A stretch of 64,000 bases of DNA from Roseovarius sp. S88 (GCF_037023735.1 NZ_CP146069.1:1467501-1531500), one strand, 5' to 3'. Shown: positions 14,973-24,413, counted from the stretch's first letter. Notes: generated by a model not told the origin, from the letters alone. Numbers and translations are program-made.

Positions 14973-17162
14973 CTACCTCTTCCTTCTCTTCACATTCCCA
15001 CCCCGCTGCCCAGGCCTCCCAGCTGTTGACCTTCCCTTGGCCCCATCACTGGCCGCTTCCACCGCAGACTGACGCGCCAAAGGATCATCCGCCACGGCCA
15101 GATCCACGGCCTCCAGCCGTTTGACCTCATCGCGCAGCCGCGCGGCTTCCTCAAACTCCAGGTTCTCCGCCGCCTTGCGCATTTCGGCGCGTAGACCGTC
15201 GAGATGCGCCTGCAGATTGGCGCCCACCATCGGCTTGTCGACCTTGGCGGTGACGCGGTTCATGTCGACGTCGCCTTTATAGAGACCTTGCAGGATGTCC
15301 TCGACGTTTTTCTTGATCGTGGAGGGGGTTATGCCGTGTTCTTCATTATAGGCGATTTGCTTGTCGCGGCGGCGGTTGGTTTCGCCGAGCGCACGCTCCA
15401 TCGAGCCGGTGATGCGGTCGGCATACATGATCACGCGGCCATCGGCGTTGCGTGCAGCGCGCCCGATGGTCTGGATCAGCGAAGTCTCGGAGCGCAGGAA
15501 TCCTTCCTTATCTGCGTCCAGAATGGCGACCAGCCCGCATTCGGGGATATCCAGCCCCTCGCGCAGCAGGTTAATCCCCACCAGAACATCAAATGCGCCA
15601 AGGCGCAGGTCGCGGAGAATCTCAATCCTTTCAATGGTATCAATGTCGGAATGCATGTAGCGCACGCGGATGCCTTGCTCGTGCAGATATTCGGTCAGAT
15701 CCTCGGCCATGCGTTTGGTTAGGGTGGTGACCAGCGTGCGGTAGCCTGCCCCCGAGACGCGGCGCACCTCGTCGAGCAGATCATCGACCTGCATTTCGAC
15801 CGGCCGGATTTCCACCTCGGGGTCCAGCAACCCCGTGGGCCGGATCACCTGTTCGGTGAAGACGCCGCCGGTTTGTTCAATCTCCCATTTTGCCGGAGTG
15901 GCGGACACAAAGACCGATTGCGGGCGCATGGCGTCCCATTCCTCGAACTTCAGCGGGCGATTGTCCATGCAGGACGGCAGGCGGAAGCCATGTTCGGCGA
16001 GCGTAAATTTGCGGCGATAGTCGCCCTTGTACATGCCGCCGATTTGGGGGACGGAGACGTGAGATTCATCCGCGAAAACAATGGCATGGTCGGGGATGAA
16101 CTCAAAAAGCGTGGGGGGTGGTTCGCCCGGCGCACGGCCTGTGAGGTAGCGCGAATAGTTCTCGATCCCGTTGCACACGCCCGTGGCCTCAAGCATTTCC
16201 AGATCGAAATTGGTACGCTGCTCAAGGCGCTGCGCTTCGAGCAACCGGCCATCATCCACCAGTTGGTCGAGCCGCGTGCGGAGTTCTTTTTTGATGCCGA
16301 TCATGGCCTGTTGCATCGTCGGTTTCGGGGTCACGTAATGCGAATTGGCGTAGACGCGGATGTGCTCGAAGCTGTCGGTTTTCTCCCCTGTCAAAGGATC
16401 GAATTCGGTAATGGATTCAAGCTCCTCCCCGAAAAAGCTCAACTTCCAGGCACGGTCTTCAAGGTGGGCAGGAAAGATCTCCAGGCTGTCGCCACGCACC
16501 CGGAATGATCCGCGCTGAAACGCTTGATCATTGCGGCGGTACTGCTGCGCCACAAGGTCGGCCATCACAGCGCGCTGATCATAGTCTGAACCGACCTTGA
16601 GGTCCTGCGTCATGGCACCGTAGGTTTCGACCGAGCCGATGCCGTAGATGCAACTGACTGAGGCCACGATGATGACGTCGTCCCGCTCCAGAAGCGCCCG
16701 CGTGGCTGAGTGGCGCATGCGGTCGATCTGTTCGTTGATCTGGGATTCTTTCTCGATATAGGTGTCCGAGCGCGGCACGTAGGCCTCGGGCTGGTAGTAG
16801 TCATAGTAGCTGACGAAGTATTCCACCGCATTATTGGGAAAGAACCCCTTGAATTCGCCGTATAATTGCGCGGCCAGCGTTTTGTTGGGAGCCAGGATGA
16901 TCGCCGGGCGTTGAGTTTCCTCGATGACCTTGGCCATGGTGTAGGTTTTGCCCGTGCCGGTGGCGCCCAAGAGCACCTGATCCCGCTCGCCCTCGTTGAC
17001 ACCTTGCGACAGCTCGGCAATCGCCGTGGGCTGGTCGCCTGCGGGGGCAAACTCTGTCACCATCTCAAACCGCTTGCCGCCCTCCAGCTTCAGCCGGTCG
17101 CGCACATCAGGGGCTGGTGCGTGCATCAGGGCGTCGGTCTTGTCCGAATGGGCATAGGGCAT
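14973..17162 (-). CDS. uvrB: UvrABC excinuclease subunit B
   Basis: Encodes 729 aa from the ATG at 17162, which follows AAAGGAAT; a GTG-type extension to 17249 lacks support. Walker A GATGTGKT is at residues 66-73, followed by the DNA-clamping beta-hairpin region ([20 protein letters not shown]), the DEAD-box-like FADESH, helicase motifs (GRAARN) and a C-terminal UVR motif ([20 protein letters not shown]) that contacts UvrC. It verifies damage delivered by UvrA and recruits UvrC in nucleotide excision repair. The tail after the UVR motif is longer than in E. coli and ends in a basic patch (GNVKRRKR). It is not linked to uvrA or uvrC here. Confidence 0.97.
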   Translation of the reverse strand: MPYAHSDKTDALMHAPAPDVRDRLKLEGGKRFEMVTEFAPAGDQPTAIAELSQGVNEGERDQVLLGATGTGKTYTMAKVIEETQRPAIILAPNKTLAAQLYGEFKGFFPNNAVEYFVSYYDYYQPEAYVPRSDTYIEKESQINEQIDRMRHSATRALLERDDVIIVASVSCIYGIGSVETYGAMTQDLKVGSDYDQRAVMADLVAQQYRRNDQAFQRGSFRVRGDSLEIFPAHLEDRAWKLSFFGEELESITEFDPLTGEKTDSFEHIRVYANSHYVTPKPTMQQAMIGIKKELRTRLDQLVDDGRLLEAQRLEQRTNFDLEMLEATGVCNGIENYSRYLTGRAPGEPPPTLFEFIPDHAIVFADESHVSVPQIGGMYKGDYRRKFTLAEHGFRLPSCMDNRPLKFEEWDAMRPQSVFVSATPAKWEIEQTGGVFTEQVIRPTGLLDPEVEIRPVEMQVDDLLDEVRRVSGAGYRTLVTTLTKRMAEDLTEYLHEQGIRVRYMHSDIDTIERIEILRDLRLGAFDVLVGINLLREGLDIPECGLVAILDADKEGFLRSETSLIQTIGRAARNADGRVIMYADRITGSMERALGETNRRRDKQIAYNEEHGITPSTIKKNVEDILQGLYKGDVDMNRVTAKVDKPMVGANLQAHLDGLRAEMRKAAENLEFEEAARLRDEVKRLEAVDLAVADDPLARQSAVEAASDGAKGRSTAGRPGQRGGNVKRRKR

Positions 17163-17382
17163 GGGGTGATTCCTTTGGCTCTCACCAGAGTTGATGCCTC
17201 GGCCAGAGAGTTCAAGATGCGCTGGGGTGCCATCCAACATTGCTGACACAAAATGTCAGGGTGCGGATTTGGGTATTTGTGACAAGAAAGAAGCCGGTTT
17301 GATGGGGATTGCGCGCATTTGCGCTCTTGTGAGGGCGGGGGCAGTTGCGCTACATCCTTTAAGCGGGAAATGGAGTTTTCGA

Positions 17383-17694
17383 ATGCCAGCACGGATCTAC
17401 AAGCCAGCGCGCAACGCCATGCAATCTGGTAGTGCCAAGACCAAGCACTGGGTTTTGGAATTCGTCAATGAATCAGGCCGTGAGGTGGATCCGTTGATGG
17501 GCTGGACCAGCTCGGCAGACACGCAGACCCAGGTGCGTCTTCGCTTTGAGACCAAAGAGGCGGCGCTGGAGTATGCGCAGGACCATGGCATTGAGGCCGT
17601 GGTGAGCGAACCCAAAATCCGTAAGGCCAATATACGCAAAGGCGGTTACGGCGAAAACTTCGCAACCAGCCGGCGTGGTGCGTGGACACATTAA
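17383..17694 (+). CDS. NDUFS4-like accessory subunit of complex I
   Basis: Encodes 103 aa from an ATG preceded by GGAG. It fits the 'ETC complex I subunit conserved region' family: [14 protein letters not shown] at the N-terminus, [29 protein letters not shown] in the middle and a basic C-terminus. This is the alphaproteobacterial counterpart of mitochondrial NDUFS4, which stabilises the NADH-binding module of complex I. As in many Rhodobacterales it stands alone, away from the nuo operon. The conserved GWTSS-x-D pattern is intact. Confidence 0.9.
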   Translation: MPARIYKPARNAMQSGSAKTKHWVLEFVNESGREVDPLMGWTSSADTQTQVRLRFETKEAALEYAQDHGIEAVVSEPKIRKANIRKGGYGENFATSRRGAWTH

Positions 17695-17716
17695 GGCACC
17701 TGAAACTCTCGCAATT

Positions 17717-17730
17717 TTGATACGGATCAA
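17717..17730. promoter_or_regulatory. Perfect FNR box upstream of the PPK2 gene
   Basis: TTGAT-ACGG-ATCAA matches both half-sites of the FNR/FnrL consensus exactly. The centre is 66 bases before the PPK2 ATG at 17790, suited to a class II promoter with a short leader. The upstream gene ends at 17694, so the site lies in a true intergenic region. Confidence 0.7.
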
Positions 17731-17789
17731 GGCTGCCTTTGGCAAACAAAGGTACACTTGGCGCATGTCAAAATGAACGGGAGAGTGCG

Positions 17790-18704
17790 ATGGCCAATGG
17801 AACTCAAAAAACGCAAAATGCGAAACCTGTGGCAAAGGCTGCGCCTGCGGCGGCCAAGACCGTTTCGGGTACAGATGCGGAATATGGAACCTATCCTTAT
17901 TCCGACAAACTGAGCCGGAGGGACTATGAAACCCAGAAAGCGCAGCTGCAGGCGGAGCTTTTGAAGGCGCAGTTGTGGGCACAGGAGAGCGGCGAGAAGT
18001 ATGTATTGATTTTCGAAGGTCGTGATGCGGCGGGCAAGGGCGGCACGATCAAGCGGTTTACCGAGCATCTCAACCCCCGACAGGCGCGGGTTGTGGCGCT
18101 CAACAAACCCACCGATGAAGAAAAAGGTCAGTGGTTTTTCCAGCGTTACATCGACCATCTGCCGACGTCGGGTGAAATGGTGTTCTATGACCGCTCCTGG
18201 TACAACCGGGCCGGTGTTGAGCGGGTTATGGGGTTTTGCGAACCTGCCGAATACTTGGAATTCATGCGCCAGACGCCCGAGCTTGAGCGTATGCTGGTGC
18301 GCTCTGGCATCAAGCTTTACAAATACTGGTTTTCGGTCGGGCAGGGCGAACAGAAGCGCCGCTTTGACAGTCGCGCGACCGATCCCTTGAAACAGTGGAA
18401 GCTCAGCCCGATTGACAAGCAAAGCCTTGGCAAATGGGATGACTATACCGAAGCCAAGGAAGCGATGTTTTTCTACACCGACACTGCCGATGCGCCCTGG
18501 ACGGTGATCAAGTCAAACGACAAAAAACGAGCGCGGCTGGCCTGTATGCAGCATTTCCTGAGCTCGGTTGACTATCCGGGCAAGGACCACAAGATCGTCA
18601 CCGGGCCGGACCCTTTGATCGTATCTTCGGCCAGAAATGTGCTGCACAAGGCCGATCATATCCTGGGCAAGTCACTGCATCCCGAAACACGTCGCAAACA
18701 ATAG
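17790..18704 (+). CDS. ppk2: Polyphosphate kinase 2
   Basis: Encodes 304 aa. An N-terminal A/K-rich tail of about 30 aa precedes the PPK2 domain. Walker A GRDAAGKGG is at residues 77-85, and FYDRSWYNRAGVE (about 132-144) is the Walker B and lid region typical of class I one-domain enzymes. The enzyme transfers phosphate between polyphosphate and nucleoside diphosphates, making ATP or GTP from polyphosphate stores. It is soluble and monocistronic. An FNR box upstream implies induction on oxygen limitation, when a polyphosphate-driven nucleotide supply would help. ATG at 17790 follows GGGAGAG. Confidence 0.95.
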   Translation: MANGTQKTQNAKPVAKAAPAAAKTVSGTDAEYGTYPYSDKLSRRDYETQKAQLQAELLKAQLWAQESGEKYVLIFEGRDAAGKGGTIKRFTEHLNPRQARVVALNKPTDEEKGQWFFQRYIDHLPTSGEMVFYDRSWYNRAGVERVMGFCEPAEYLEFMRQTPELERMLVRSGIKLYKYWFSVGQGEQKRRFDSRATDPLKQWKLSPIDKQSLGKWDDYTEAKEAMFFYTDTADAPWTVIKSNDKKRARLACMQHFLSSVDYPGKDHKIVTGPDPLIVSSARNVLHKADHILGKSLHPETRRKQ

Positions 18705-18760
18705 CGTGATTGCGCCTATCGGGCTTGCCCGGGGGCTGCGCCCGGCATAAGTCTGAGGCC

Positions 18761-19390
18761 ATGTTTCGTGTCTTTGCTTTGATGCTGTTGATGTGGGCTG
18801 CGCCTATGGCGCAGGCACATCCACATGTCTTTGTGGATGTCGGTCTCACGTTTGAGACAGATGCAGACGGCAACATCACTGCCGTTCAGGTGCGCTGGAC
18901 ATATGATGGGCTTTTCACACTCTTGGTGCTGGCGGATGGGGGCTATGACGCGGACGCGGACCTGAAGCTGACCGAAGATGAAAAAGCGGCCCTTCTGGGG
19001 TTCGAGTTGACGGACTGGCCAGAGGGGTTCGAGGGTGCCTTGTTCCTGCATTCGGGTCAGAAAAAAGTAACCTTGGGAACGCCGGAAGCCATTTCGGTTG
19101 AATTGGTGGACGGGCAGCTTGAGACAGTGCATCGACGCAGCCTGGAGCCGACAGAGGCCCATGATCTGGTCGTAGAGCCGTTTGATCCGTATTACTATGC
19201 GGCCTTGACGCTGCGATCCGTTGGCGGGTTGCCCGAGACGTGCAAGACCGCAATCACGAGACCCAATCTGGATGAAGTTACAGAGTGGGTCGCCGGTTTG
19301 GGCGATCAGTCGGGTGAATCCTTCTTCGAAGAGTTCCGCGTCGGCAAATACTACACCGATCGCCTGGAGGTGACATGCGCCACGTCGTAA
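18761..19390 (+). CDS. DUF1007 periplasmic protein
   Basis: Encodes 209 aa. A signal peptide (MFRVFALMLLMWAAPMAQA) is followed directly by HPHVFVDVGLTF, the metal-binding-looking HPH motif that begins the mature part of DUF1007 proteins. Acidic stretches and conserved VRWTYDGLFT and FDPYYYAAL follow. Its end overlaps the start of the NicO transporter by 16 bases. This pair recurs in many proteobacteria and is thought to act with Ni/Co/Zn transport, perhaps by presenting metal in the periplasm. The start at 18761 was chosen because the signal peptide begins there; upstream codons are hydrophilic. Confidence 0.88.
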   Translation: MFRVFALMLLMWAAPMAQAHPHVFVDVGLTFETDADGNITAVQVRWTYDGLFTLLVLADGGYDADADLKLTEDEKAALLGFELTDWPEGFEGALFLHSGQKKVTLGTPEAISVELVDGQLETVHRRSLEPTEAHDLVVEPFDPYYYAALTLRSVGGLPETCKTAITRPNLDEVTEWVAGLGDQSGESFFEEFRVGKYYTDRLEVTCATS

Positions 19391-20289
19391 CGGGGGGCGC
19401 AATTGTGGTGGTTGGTCTTGCTGTCTGGCTCTGGGGCATGGGCGGATCAGATCACATCCTGAACTGGGCAACCGCCGGGCAGGAACGCGTGCAGAACGCC
19501 ATGGCAGGCTATCTGCAAGAGCTACGATCCGGGAATAGCGCGGCGCTCGTCGGGCTGTGGGGCTTGTGTTTCGCCTATGGGTTTTTTCACGCGGCGGGGC
19601 CGGGACATGGGAAGCTGTTAATCGGCGGGTATGGCCTGGGCGCGCAGGTGCCTTTGACCCGTTTGAGCCTGATAGCCGTGATCTCCAGCCTCGCGCAAGC
19701 CGCTGTAGCTGTGGCGCTGGTCTATGCCGGGGTGTTTATTCTGGGGCTGTCGCGCACCGCGATGACGGATGTCTCAGACAGATGGCTGGCACCTGCCAGT
19801 TATGCCGCGATTGCAACCGTGGGCATGTGGCTTTGGCTGCGCGGGTTGCGTCACTGGCGGCAAGCGCGCAAGCCGCATCACCATGATCACCATGATCACC
19901 ATGATCACCATGACGATCACGTCTGTCACACTTGCGGGCACAGCCACGCACCGGATGCAGAACATGTCACTCAGGCGCGCACGCTGCGCGATATGCTCGT
20001 GTTGATTGGGGCCATCGCCATCCGGCCCTGCACCGGGGCGCTGTTCCTGCTTATCCTGACGGTTCAGCTTGGCATCGGCATGGCGGGTGTCGTCGGCGCG
20101 TTCATCATGGGGTTGGGCACGGCCAGCGTCACCTTGGCCGTCGCCATCGCATCAGTCACCCTGCGAGATGGACTGCTGGCCCGGTTGGCCACATCCGGGC
20201 GCATTCCGCGCGCGTTGCCGCTGGTAGAGATGGCCGCAGGCGCGCTGGTGGCCATCGTCTCTTTGCAACTGATGATGCGCACGCTCTAA
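19375..20289 (+). CDS. NicO/RcnA-type nickel-cobalt transporter
   Basis: Encodes 304 aa with about six to seven helices. FFHAAGPGHGKLLIGGY is the family's H-x-x-x-GPGHGK motif in the membrane, and the second repeat shows AIRPCTGALFLLI. A cytoplasmic or periplasmic loop at about residues 168-200 is extremely rich in histidine and aspartate, with an added CHTCGHSH, and should bind Ni, Co or Zn. RcnA-type members export Ni/Co, but the pairing with DUF1007 is also seen in uptake settings, so direction is open. GGAGGTGAC precedes the ATG, inside the end of the DUF1007 gene. Confidence 0.9.
   Translation: MRHVVTGGAIVVVGLAVWLWGMGGSDHILNWATAGQERVQNAMAGYLQELRSGNSAALVGLWGLCFAYGFFHAAGPGHGKLLIGGYGLGAQVPLTRLSLIAVISSLAQAAVAVALVYAGVFILGLSRTAMTDVSDRWLAPASYAAIATVGMWLWLRGLRHWRQARKPHHHDHHDHHDHHDDHVCHTCGHSHAPDAEHVTQARTLRDMLVLIGAIAIRPCTGALFLLILTVQLGIGMAGVVGAFIMGLGTASVTLAVAIASVTLRDGLLARLATSGRIPRALPLVEMAAGALVAIVSLQLMMRTL
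19876..19920 (+). repeat. 9-bp tandem repeat encoding the metal-binding loop
   Basis: The unit CATGATCAC occurs three times without change at 19882-19908, flanked by partial copies. It encodes repeated His-Asp-His in the NicO transporter. Because 9 is a multiple of 3, slippage would change loop length without breaking the frame. Confidence 0.85.
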
Positions 20290-20341
20290 TCGTCAAAGCA
20301 ATCTTCTTGCACACATGTCAGCGCGGCTCTAGGGCTGATCT

Positions 20342-21730
20342 ATGCAAGCTCGCCTGTCATATAGCCAACACGCCCGTGCAACGCTCAAGCTGGGCCTGCC
20401 CTTAGTGGGCAGCCATGTGGCTCAGATGGCCATCACGCTCACCGATGCGGTGATGCTGGGTTGGTACTCGGTCGAGGCGCTGGCTGCCGAAGTGCTGGGC
20501 GGGACTCTGTTTTACACACTCTTTCTGGTGGGGTCCGGCTTTGCCTGGGCGGTCATGCCGATGGTGGCCGCGGCGGCGGCGTCGGGGGATGAAACGCAGA
20601 TCCGCCGCGTGGCGCGCATGGGCGGCTGGGCCTCGATGATGTTTGCGGCCCTCGTGATGCCGATCATGCTGTTTGCCGAGCCACTTTTCGTGTCCATGGG
20701 ACAGGATACGGGCGTGTCGGCCTTGGCGGGGGACTATGCCGAACTGGTTGGCCTTGCGCTGATCCCGTCGCTTCTGGTGATGGTGCTGAAATCCTATCTC
20801 GCCGCGCTAGAGCGCACGCAGATTGTGCTTTGGGTAACAGTCGGGGCCGTGGGGTTGAACGTGCTGGTCAACTACGCCTTCATCTTTGGCAACTGGGGTG
20901 CACCGGAATTGGGCGTGCGGGGTGCTGCGCTGGCGTCGCTGATCACCACAAGCATCTCGTTCATCGTGCTGGCCATCTATGCCACGCGCGTGGAACCGGA
21001 ACATGCGCTTTTCACCCGCATCTGGCGCCCTGACTGGGAGGCGCTGGGGCAAGTCTTTCGCCTCGGCTGGCCGATTGGGATGACAAGCCTGGCCGAAACC
21101 GGGCTCTTTGCCGCCTCAACGGTCATGATGGGTTGGCTGGGAACCATCCCGCTGGCGGCACATGGGATAGCGATGCAGGTGGCCTCAGTCACGTTCATGG
21201 TGCATCTGGGCCTCTCCAACGCGGCCACGGTGCGCACTGGCCAAGCCTTTGGGCGTGGGGATGGCCCGGGACTGCGCGATGGGGCCAAGGTGGTTCTGGG
21301 CCTGTCGATGGCTTTTGCGCTTGTCACTGTGGTGATCCTTTTGGTGATGCCAGAGCCGTTGATTTCGCTGTTCCTCGATCCCGATGAGCCAGACCGCGCG
21401 GCGGTGATTGGCGTGGGCGTAGGCCTTCTGGCGGCGGCGGCGCTCTTTCAGCTGATGGACGGAGGGCAGGTCATGGCACTTGGCCTGTTGCGCGGGGTGC
21501 AGGACACCCGTGCACCGATGATCATCGCCACGATCAGCTACTGGATCGTGGGCGTGCCGGTCTCGTATCTCTTTGGCTTCACGTGGGGATGGGGCGGCGT
21601 TGGCATCTGGCTGGGTCTGGCCGTTGGATTGGCCTTGGCGGCGGTGCTGCTCCTGGTGCGGTTCTGGGGTTGGTCGGGGCGCAATGTGGGCGCGCGGGCC
21701 TTGCAAGAGGACCCAGAGACCGCTACATAG
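20342..21730 (+). CDS. MATE-family efflux transporter
   Basis: Encodes 462 aa with twelve predicted helices in two MatE halves. ARATLKLGLPLVGSHVAQM at the N-terminus and the linker GWPIGMTSLAETGLFAAST starting the second half are typical of NorM/DinF-like proteins. Members export cationic drugs or metabolites in exchange for Na+ or H+. Asp residues in the first and seventh helices (ALTD-like LTDAVM) could serve in cation coupling. A weak AGGG precedes the ATG. The gene ends 6 bases before the riboswitch that leads the que operon, so read-through from this gene would enter that element. Confidence 0.93.
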   Translation: MQARLSYSQHARATLKLGLPLVGSHVAQMAITLTDAVMLGWYSVEALAAEVLGGTLFYTLFLVGSGFAWAVMPMVAAAAASGDETQIRRVARMGGWASMMFAALVMPIMLFAEPLFVSMGQDTGVSALAGDYAELVGLALIPSLLVMVLKSYLAALERTQIVLWVTVGAVGLNVLVNYAFIFGNWGAPELGVRGAALASLITTSISFIVLAIYATRVEPEHALFTRIWRPDWEALGQVFRLGWPIGMTSLAETGLFAASTVMMGWLGTIPLAAHGIAMQVASVTFMVHLGLSNAATVRTGQAFGRGDGPGLRDGAKVVLGLSMAFALVTVVILLVMPEPLISLFLDPDEPDRAAVIGVGVGLLAAAALFQLMDGGQVMALGLLRGVQDTRAPMIIATISYWIVGVPVSYLFGFTWGWGGVGIWLGLAVGLALAAVLLLVRFWGWSGRNVGARALQEDPETAT

Positions 21731-21736
21731 CCGCCC

Positions 21737-21771
21737 TGCGGTCGCAGCCTACCCGCATTAAAAAACAAGGA
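21737..21771 (+). promoter_or_regulatory. preQ1-I riboswitch controlling queC
   Basis: The stem TGCGG (21737-21741) pairs with CCGCA (21753-21757). The loop begins TCGCAG, identical to the same loop of the structurally known Thermoanaerobacter tengcongensis aptamer, and ends in C (21752), the position that pairs with preQ1. The A-rich tail TTAAAAAACAAGG (21758-21770) matches that aptamer's tail and holds the AAGGA ribosome site, 8 bases before the queC ATG. Ligand binding would fold the tail into the pseudoknot and hide the ribosome site, giving translational repression by preQ1. No terminator is present, in line with this mechanism. Confidence 0.92.
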
Positions 21772-21779
21772 CCAAATCA

Positions 21780-22472
21780 ATGGATACGATTGTGATCTGC
21801 TCTGGCGGGCTTGATTCCGTGTCGCTGGCCCACAAGGTGGCGGCGGAGCAGAATTTGCGCGTGCTTCTCTCGTTCGACTATGGCCAGCGTCACGTGAAGG
21901 AAGTCGCGTATGCCGCGGCTTGTGCCGAGCGCCTTGGCGTGCCGCATAAGGTGGTGGATATTGCGAATGTGGGTGCAGCCCTGAGCGGCTCTGCTTTGAC
22001 CGATGATGTCGATGTGCCCGATGGCCATTACGCCGAAGACACGATGAAGCTCACCATCGTGCCCAACCGCAACGCAATCATGCTGACCATCGCCTTTGGC
22101 ATGGCCGCCGCAGAAAAGGCAGACGCTGTCGCGGCAGCCGTGCATGGCGGGGATCATTTCATCTATCCCGACTGCCGACCCGATTTCATAAACGCGTTTC
22201 AGGCCATGCAGGATCATGCGCTGGAAGGTGTGGCCGAGATCAAGCTCTACACGCCGTTTGTTGAGATCAGCAAAGCCGACATCGTCACCGAAGGCGCGCG
22301 GCACGGCACGCCCTTTGCCGAGACGTGGTCCTGCTACAAGGGCGGCGAGGTGCATTGCGGGCGTTGCGGCACCTGCGTTGAGCGGCGCGAGGCGTTTCAT
22401 CTGGCGGGGGTTGCGGATCCAACGGAGTATGCCGACTCAGAATTCTGGAAATCCGCCGTGGGGGTCGCCTGA
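21780..22472 (+). CDS. queC: 7-cyano-7-deazaguanine synthase
   Basis: Encodes 230 aa. The PP-loop SGGLDSVSLAHK at the N-terminus binds ATP, and the C-terminal zinc site C-YKGGEVH-C-GR-C-GT-C is complete. QueC turns CDG into preQ0 with ATP and ammonia, the third enzyme step of queuosine precursor synthesis. The gene heads queC-queD-queE-queF, which overlap or are closely spaced, and is preceded by a preQ1-I riboswitch that should tie translation to preQ1 level. The ATG is 9 bases after AAGGA. Confidence 0.97.
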   Translation: MDTIVICSGGLDSVSLAHKVAAEQNLRVLLSFDYGQRHVKEVAYAAACAERLGVPHKVVDIANVGAALSGSALTDDVDVPDGHYAEDTMKLTIVPNRNAIMLTIAFGMAAAEKADAVAAAVHGGDHFIYPDCRPDFINAFQAMQDHALEGVAEIKLYTPFVEISKADIVTEGARHGTPFAETWSCYKGGEVHCGRCGTCVERREAFHLAGVADPTEYADSEFWKSAVGVA

Positions 22473-22828
22473 TGTACCGGATCACCAAGGAATTTCATTT
22501 ATCTGCCAGTCACCAGCTGCATGGTCTGCCCGAAGATCACCAATGCGCGCGGCTGCATGGACATAACTACATCGTTGAGATTGAGATGAGGGCTGAGGAT
22601 TTGAACGCCCATGGCTTTGTGCGCGACTATCTCGATCTGGCCGAGCTGAAGCGCTACATCGACGATACGCTCGATCACCGCCATCTGAACGACATTCTGG
22701 GCGATGACGGGGTGACGGCGGAACGCATGGCCAAGCATTTCTACGACTGGTGCAAATCCCGCTGGCCTGAGGTGAGTGCCGCGCGGGTGAGCGAGACGCC
22801 GAAAACCTGGGCCGAGTATCGCCCATGA
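22472..22828 (+). CDS. queD: 6-carboxytetrahydropterin synthase
   Basis: Encodes 118 aa; the ATG shares one base with the queC stop. Zinc-binding histidines are visible in FHLSASHQL and RLHGHNY, the catalytic cysteine in [10 protein letters not shown] and the acid-base histidine in DHRHLND. QueD converts 7,8-dihydroneopterin triphosphate to 6-carboxy-5,6,7,8-tetrahydropterin, the first committed step from GTP-derived pterin. The GTP cyclohydrolase that feeds it is not in the window. Confidence 0.97.
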   Translation: MYRITKEFHLSASHQLHGLPEDHQCARLHGHNYIVEIEMRAEDLNAHGFVRDYLDLAELKRYIDDTLDHRHLNDILGDDGVTAERMAKHFYDWCKSRWPEVSAARVSETPKTWAEYRP

Positions 22829-23550
22829 GCGACACCCGCATCCGCGTCTCCGAGATTTTCGGACCGACGATCCAGGGCGAAGGGGCCTTGATCGGGCAAC
22901 CGACCGTGTTCGTCCGTACGGGCGGCTGCGATTTTCGCTGCAGCTGGTGTGACAGTATGCATGCGGTGGACAATGACTATCGCGACACATGGACCCCCAT
23001 GACGGCACAGGCGGTGATGGAAGAGGTGGCCGCGCTTTCGGGGGGCAAGCCCATTCTCGTGACGCTGTCTGGTGGCAATCCCGCCATCCAGCCGTTGGCC
23101 GAACTGATCCGTCTGGGACAGAGGCAGGGCTATTACTTTGCCATGGAAACCCAAGGCAGCGTGGTCAAGGACTGGTTCGAGGCGCTGGATATGCTGGTTC
23201 TGTCGCCCAAGCCGCCGTCGTCGGGGATGGAGACGAATTGGGGTCTGGTGGCCGAATGTGTAGAGGCCGGGCAGGGCACGCAGACGGTGCTGAAAATCGT
23301 GGTCTTTAACGAGGCCGATTTTGCCTATGCCCGGGACGCTGCGGCACGGTTTCCGCAGCTGCCGGTCTATCTGCAACCGGGTAATCACACACCCCCGCCG
23401 CCCGAGGATGACAGCGCCGTAGTGGATCAGGCCGGGTTGGATGCCCGCATGCGCTGGCTGGTGGATCGCGTGGCAGAGGAAAAATGGTATGACGTCCGCG
23501 TGCTGCCGCAGCTGCATGTGAGCCTCTGGGGCAACAAACGGGGCGTATAA
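22825..23550 (+). CDS. queE: 7-carboxy-7-deazaguanine synthase (radical SAM)
   Basis: Encodes 241 aa; the start overlaps the queD stop as [23 protein letters not shown] leads into the cluster-binding [11 protein letters not shown], a C-x3-C-x2-C radical SAM motif. QueE performs the SAM-dependent ring contraction of carboxytetrahydropterin to [18 protein letters not shown] is the GGE-like SAM-binding region. It sits between queD and queF in the operon, so the complete path from dihydroneopterin triphosphate to preQ1 is encoded here. Confidence 0.97.
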   Translation: MSDTRIRVSEIFGPTIQGEGALIGQPTVFVRTGGCDFRCSWCDSMHAVDNDYRDTWTPMTAQAVMEEVAALSGGKPILVTLSGGNPAIQPLAELIRLGQRQGYYFAMETQGSVVKDWFEALDMLVLSPKPPSSGMETNWGLVAECVEAGQGTQTVLKIVVFNEADFAYARDAAARFPQLPVYLQPGNHTPPPPEDDSAVVDQAGLDARMRWLVDRVAEEKWYDVRVLPQLHVSLWGNKRGV

Positions 23551-23561
23551 AGGAGGATCAG

Positions 23562-24026
23562 ATGGCCGACAATATTTACAAGGACCTCAAACAGTTGGGC
23601 GGCGCGACCGTGGTGCCTCAAAGCCCCGATGAGGCCGAACTGGAGCGTGTGGAGAACCCGCAGGCCGATGTGGCCTATAACGTGCGGTTCACCGCGCCTG
23701 AGTTCACGTCGCTCTGCCCCATGACCGGCCAGCCGGACTTTGCGCATCTGGTGATCGATTATGTGCCGGGACAGTGGTTGGTCGAGAGCAAATCGCTGAA
23801 GCTTTACCTCACAAGCTTCCGTAATCATGGCGCTTTTCATGAGGATTGCACGGTGAGCATCGCCCGGCGCCTGGTGGAGTTCCTAGAGCCACAATGGCTA
23901 CGCATCGGCGGCTACTGGTACCCGCGCGGGGGCATTCCGATTGATGTGTTCTGGCAGACAGGCGAGATGCCTCAAGGCGTCTGGATCCCGGATCAGGGCG
24001 TGCCGGGATATCGCGGACGCGGGTGA
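23562..24026 (+). CDS. queF: NADPH-dependent preQ0 reductase
   Basis: Encodes 154 aa from an ATG after AAGGAGGATCAG. This is the short, unimodular QueF type. The catalytic cysteine lies in [19 protein letters not shown], next to the usual E/D and the NADPH motif region ([22 protein letters not shown]). QueF reduces the nitrile preQ0 to the amine preQ1, the very ligand sensed by the riboswitch ahead of queC, closing a feedback loop. It is the last gene of the operon; a palindromic repeat follows. Confidence 0.97.
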   Translation: MADNIYKDLKQLGGATVVPQSPDEAELERVENPQADVAYNVRFTAPEFTSLCPMTGQPDFAHLVIDYVPGQWLVESKSLKLYLTSFRNHGAFHEDCTVSIARRLVEFLEPQWLRIGGYWYPRGGIPIDVFWQTGEMPQGVWIPDQGVPGYRGRG

Positions 24027-24034
24027 GGGACACA

Positions 24035-24108
24035 CGCCATCCCCGACTTGATCGGGGATCTCTGGGTCAAGAGGTCTTCGGGTCAAGCCCGGGGATGAGG
24101 GGCAGAGA
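24035..24108. repeat. Alphaproteobacterial-type palindromic repeat
   Basis: ATCCCCGA-CTTGA-TCGGGGAT (24039-24059) is a palindrome, followed by a spacer and GGGTCAAGCCCGGGGATGAGG, which repeats the same CAAG-x-CGGGGAT theme. Elements of this shape ('atcccCGACTTGATCGGGGat' then 'tcaagcccggggatgacg') are familiar as dispersed repeats in many alphaproteobacterial chromosomes. It follows queF and could form the 3' end of that transcript. Confidence 0.65.
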
Positions 24109-24413
24109 TGTTCGCGCGAAATCAAGGGCCGCAGGCCCGCCGCGCGATCGATCCTTCATTGAGGCGCCATTGGTTCGAGCCCAATGGACGACACCGCCCC
24201 AACGGGCTGGCGATCGGCTCACGTCAGCGCGTTGATCAAGAGGCTGGCGGATTGGGCGGAGATAAATTGCTTTGAACCGGAGACAGATCGCCATCCCGCG
24301 GTCTGGCCATTGCGCGGCTTTCCGAGCACGTCTACTCGGGGTTCTGTGCCGCTTTAGACATCAAAGCTGACAAAGGCGCGCTTTTCCTGACGATTTCCAA
24401 GAAAGCCAAAAGA
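24109..24413. other. Gene-free stretch after the que operon
   Basis: No supported coding region or RNA gene is visible in these 305 bases. Short GC-rich inverted repeats occur (GGGCCGCAGGCCC near 24125; CCATTGGTTCGAGCCCAATGG near 24168), which may be parts of dispersed repeats. Composition changes from GC-rich to more AT-rich toward the phosphatase gene, as at the edge of an acquired segment. Confidence 0.4.

Noticed and set aside
19876..19920. Short tandem array as CRISPR-like
   Set aside because: The 9-bp unit has no spacers, lies in a coding frame and encodes a His/Asp loop.
24228..24236. TTGATCAAG as an FNR site
   Set aside because: The two halves overlap without the four-base spacer, so the geometry is wrong.
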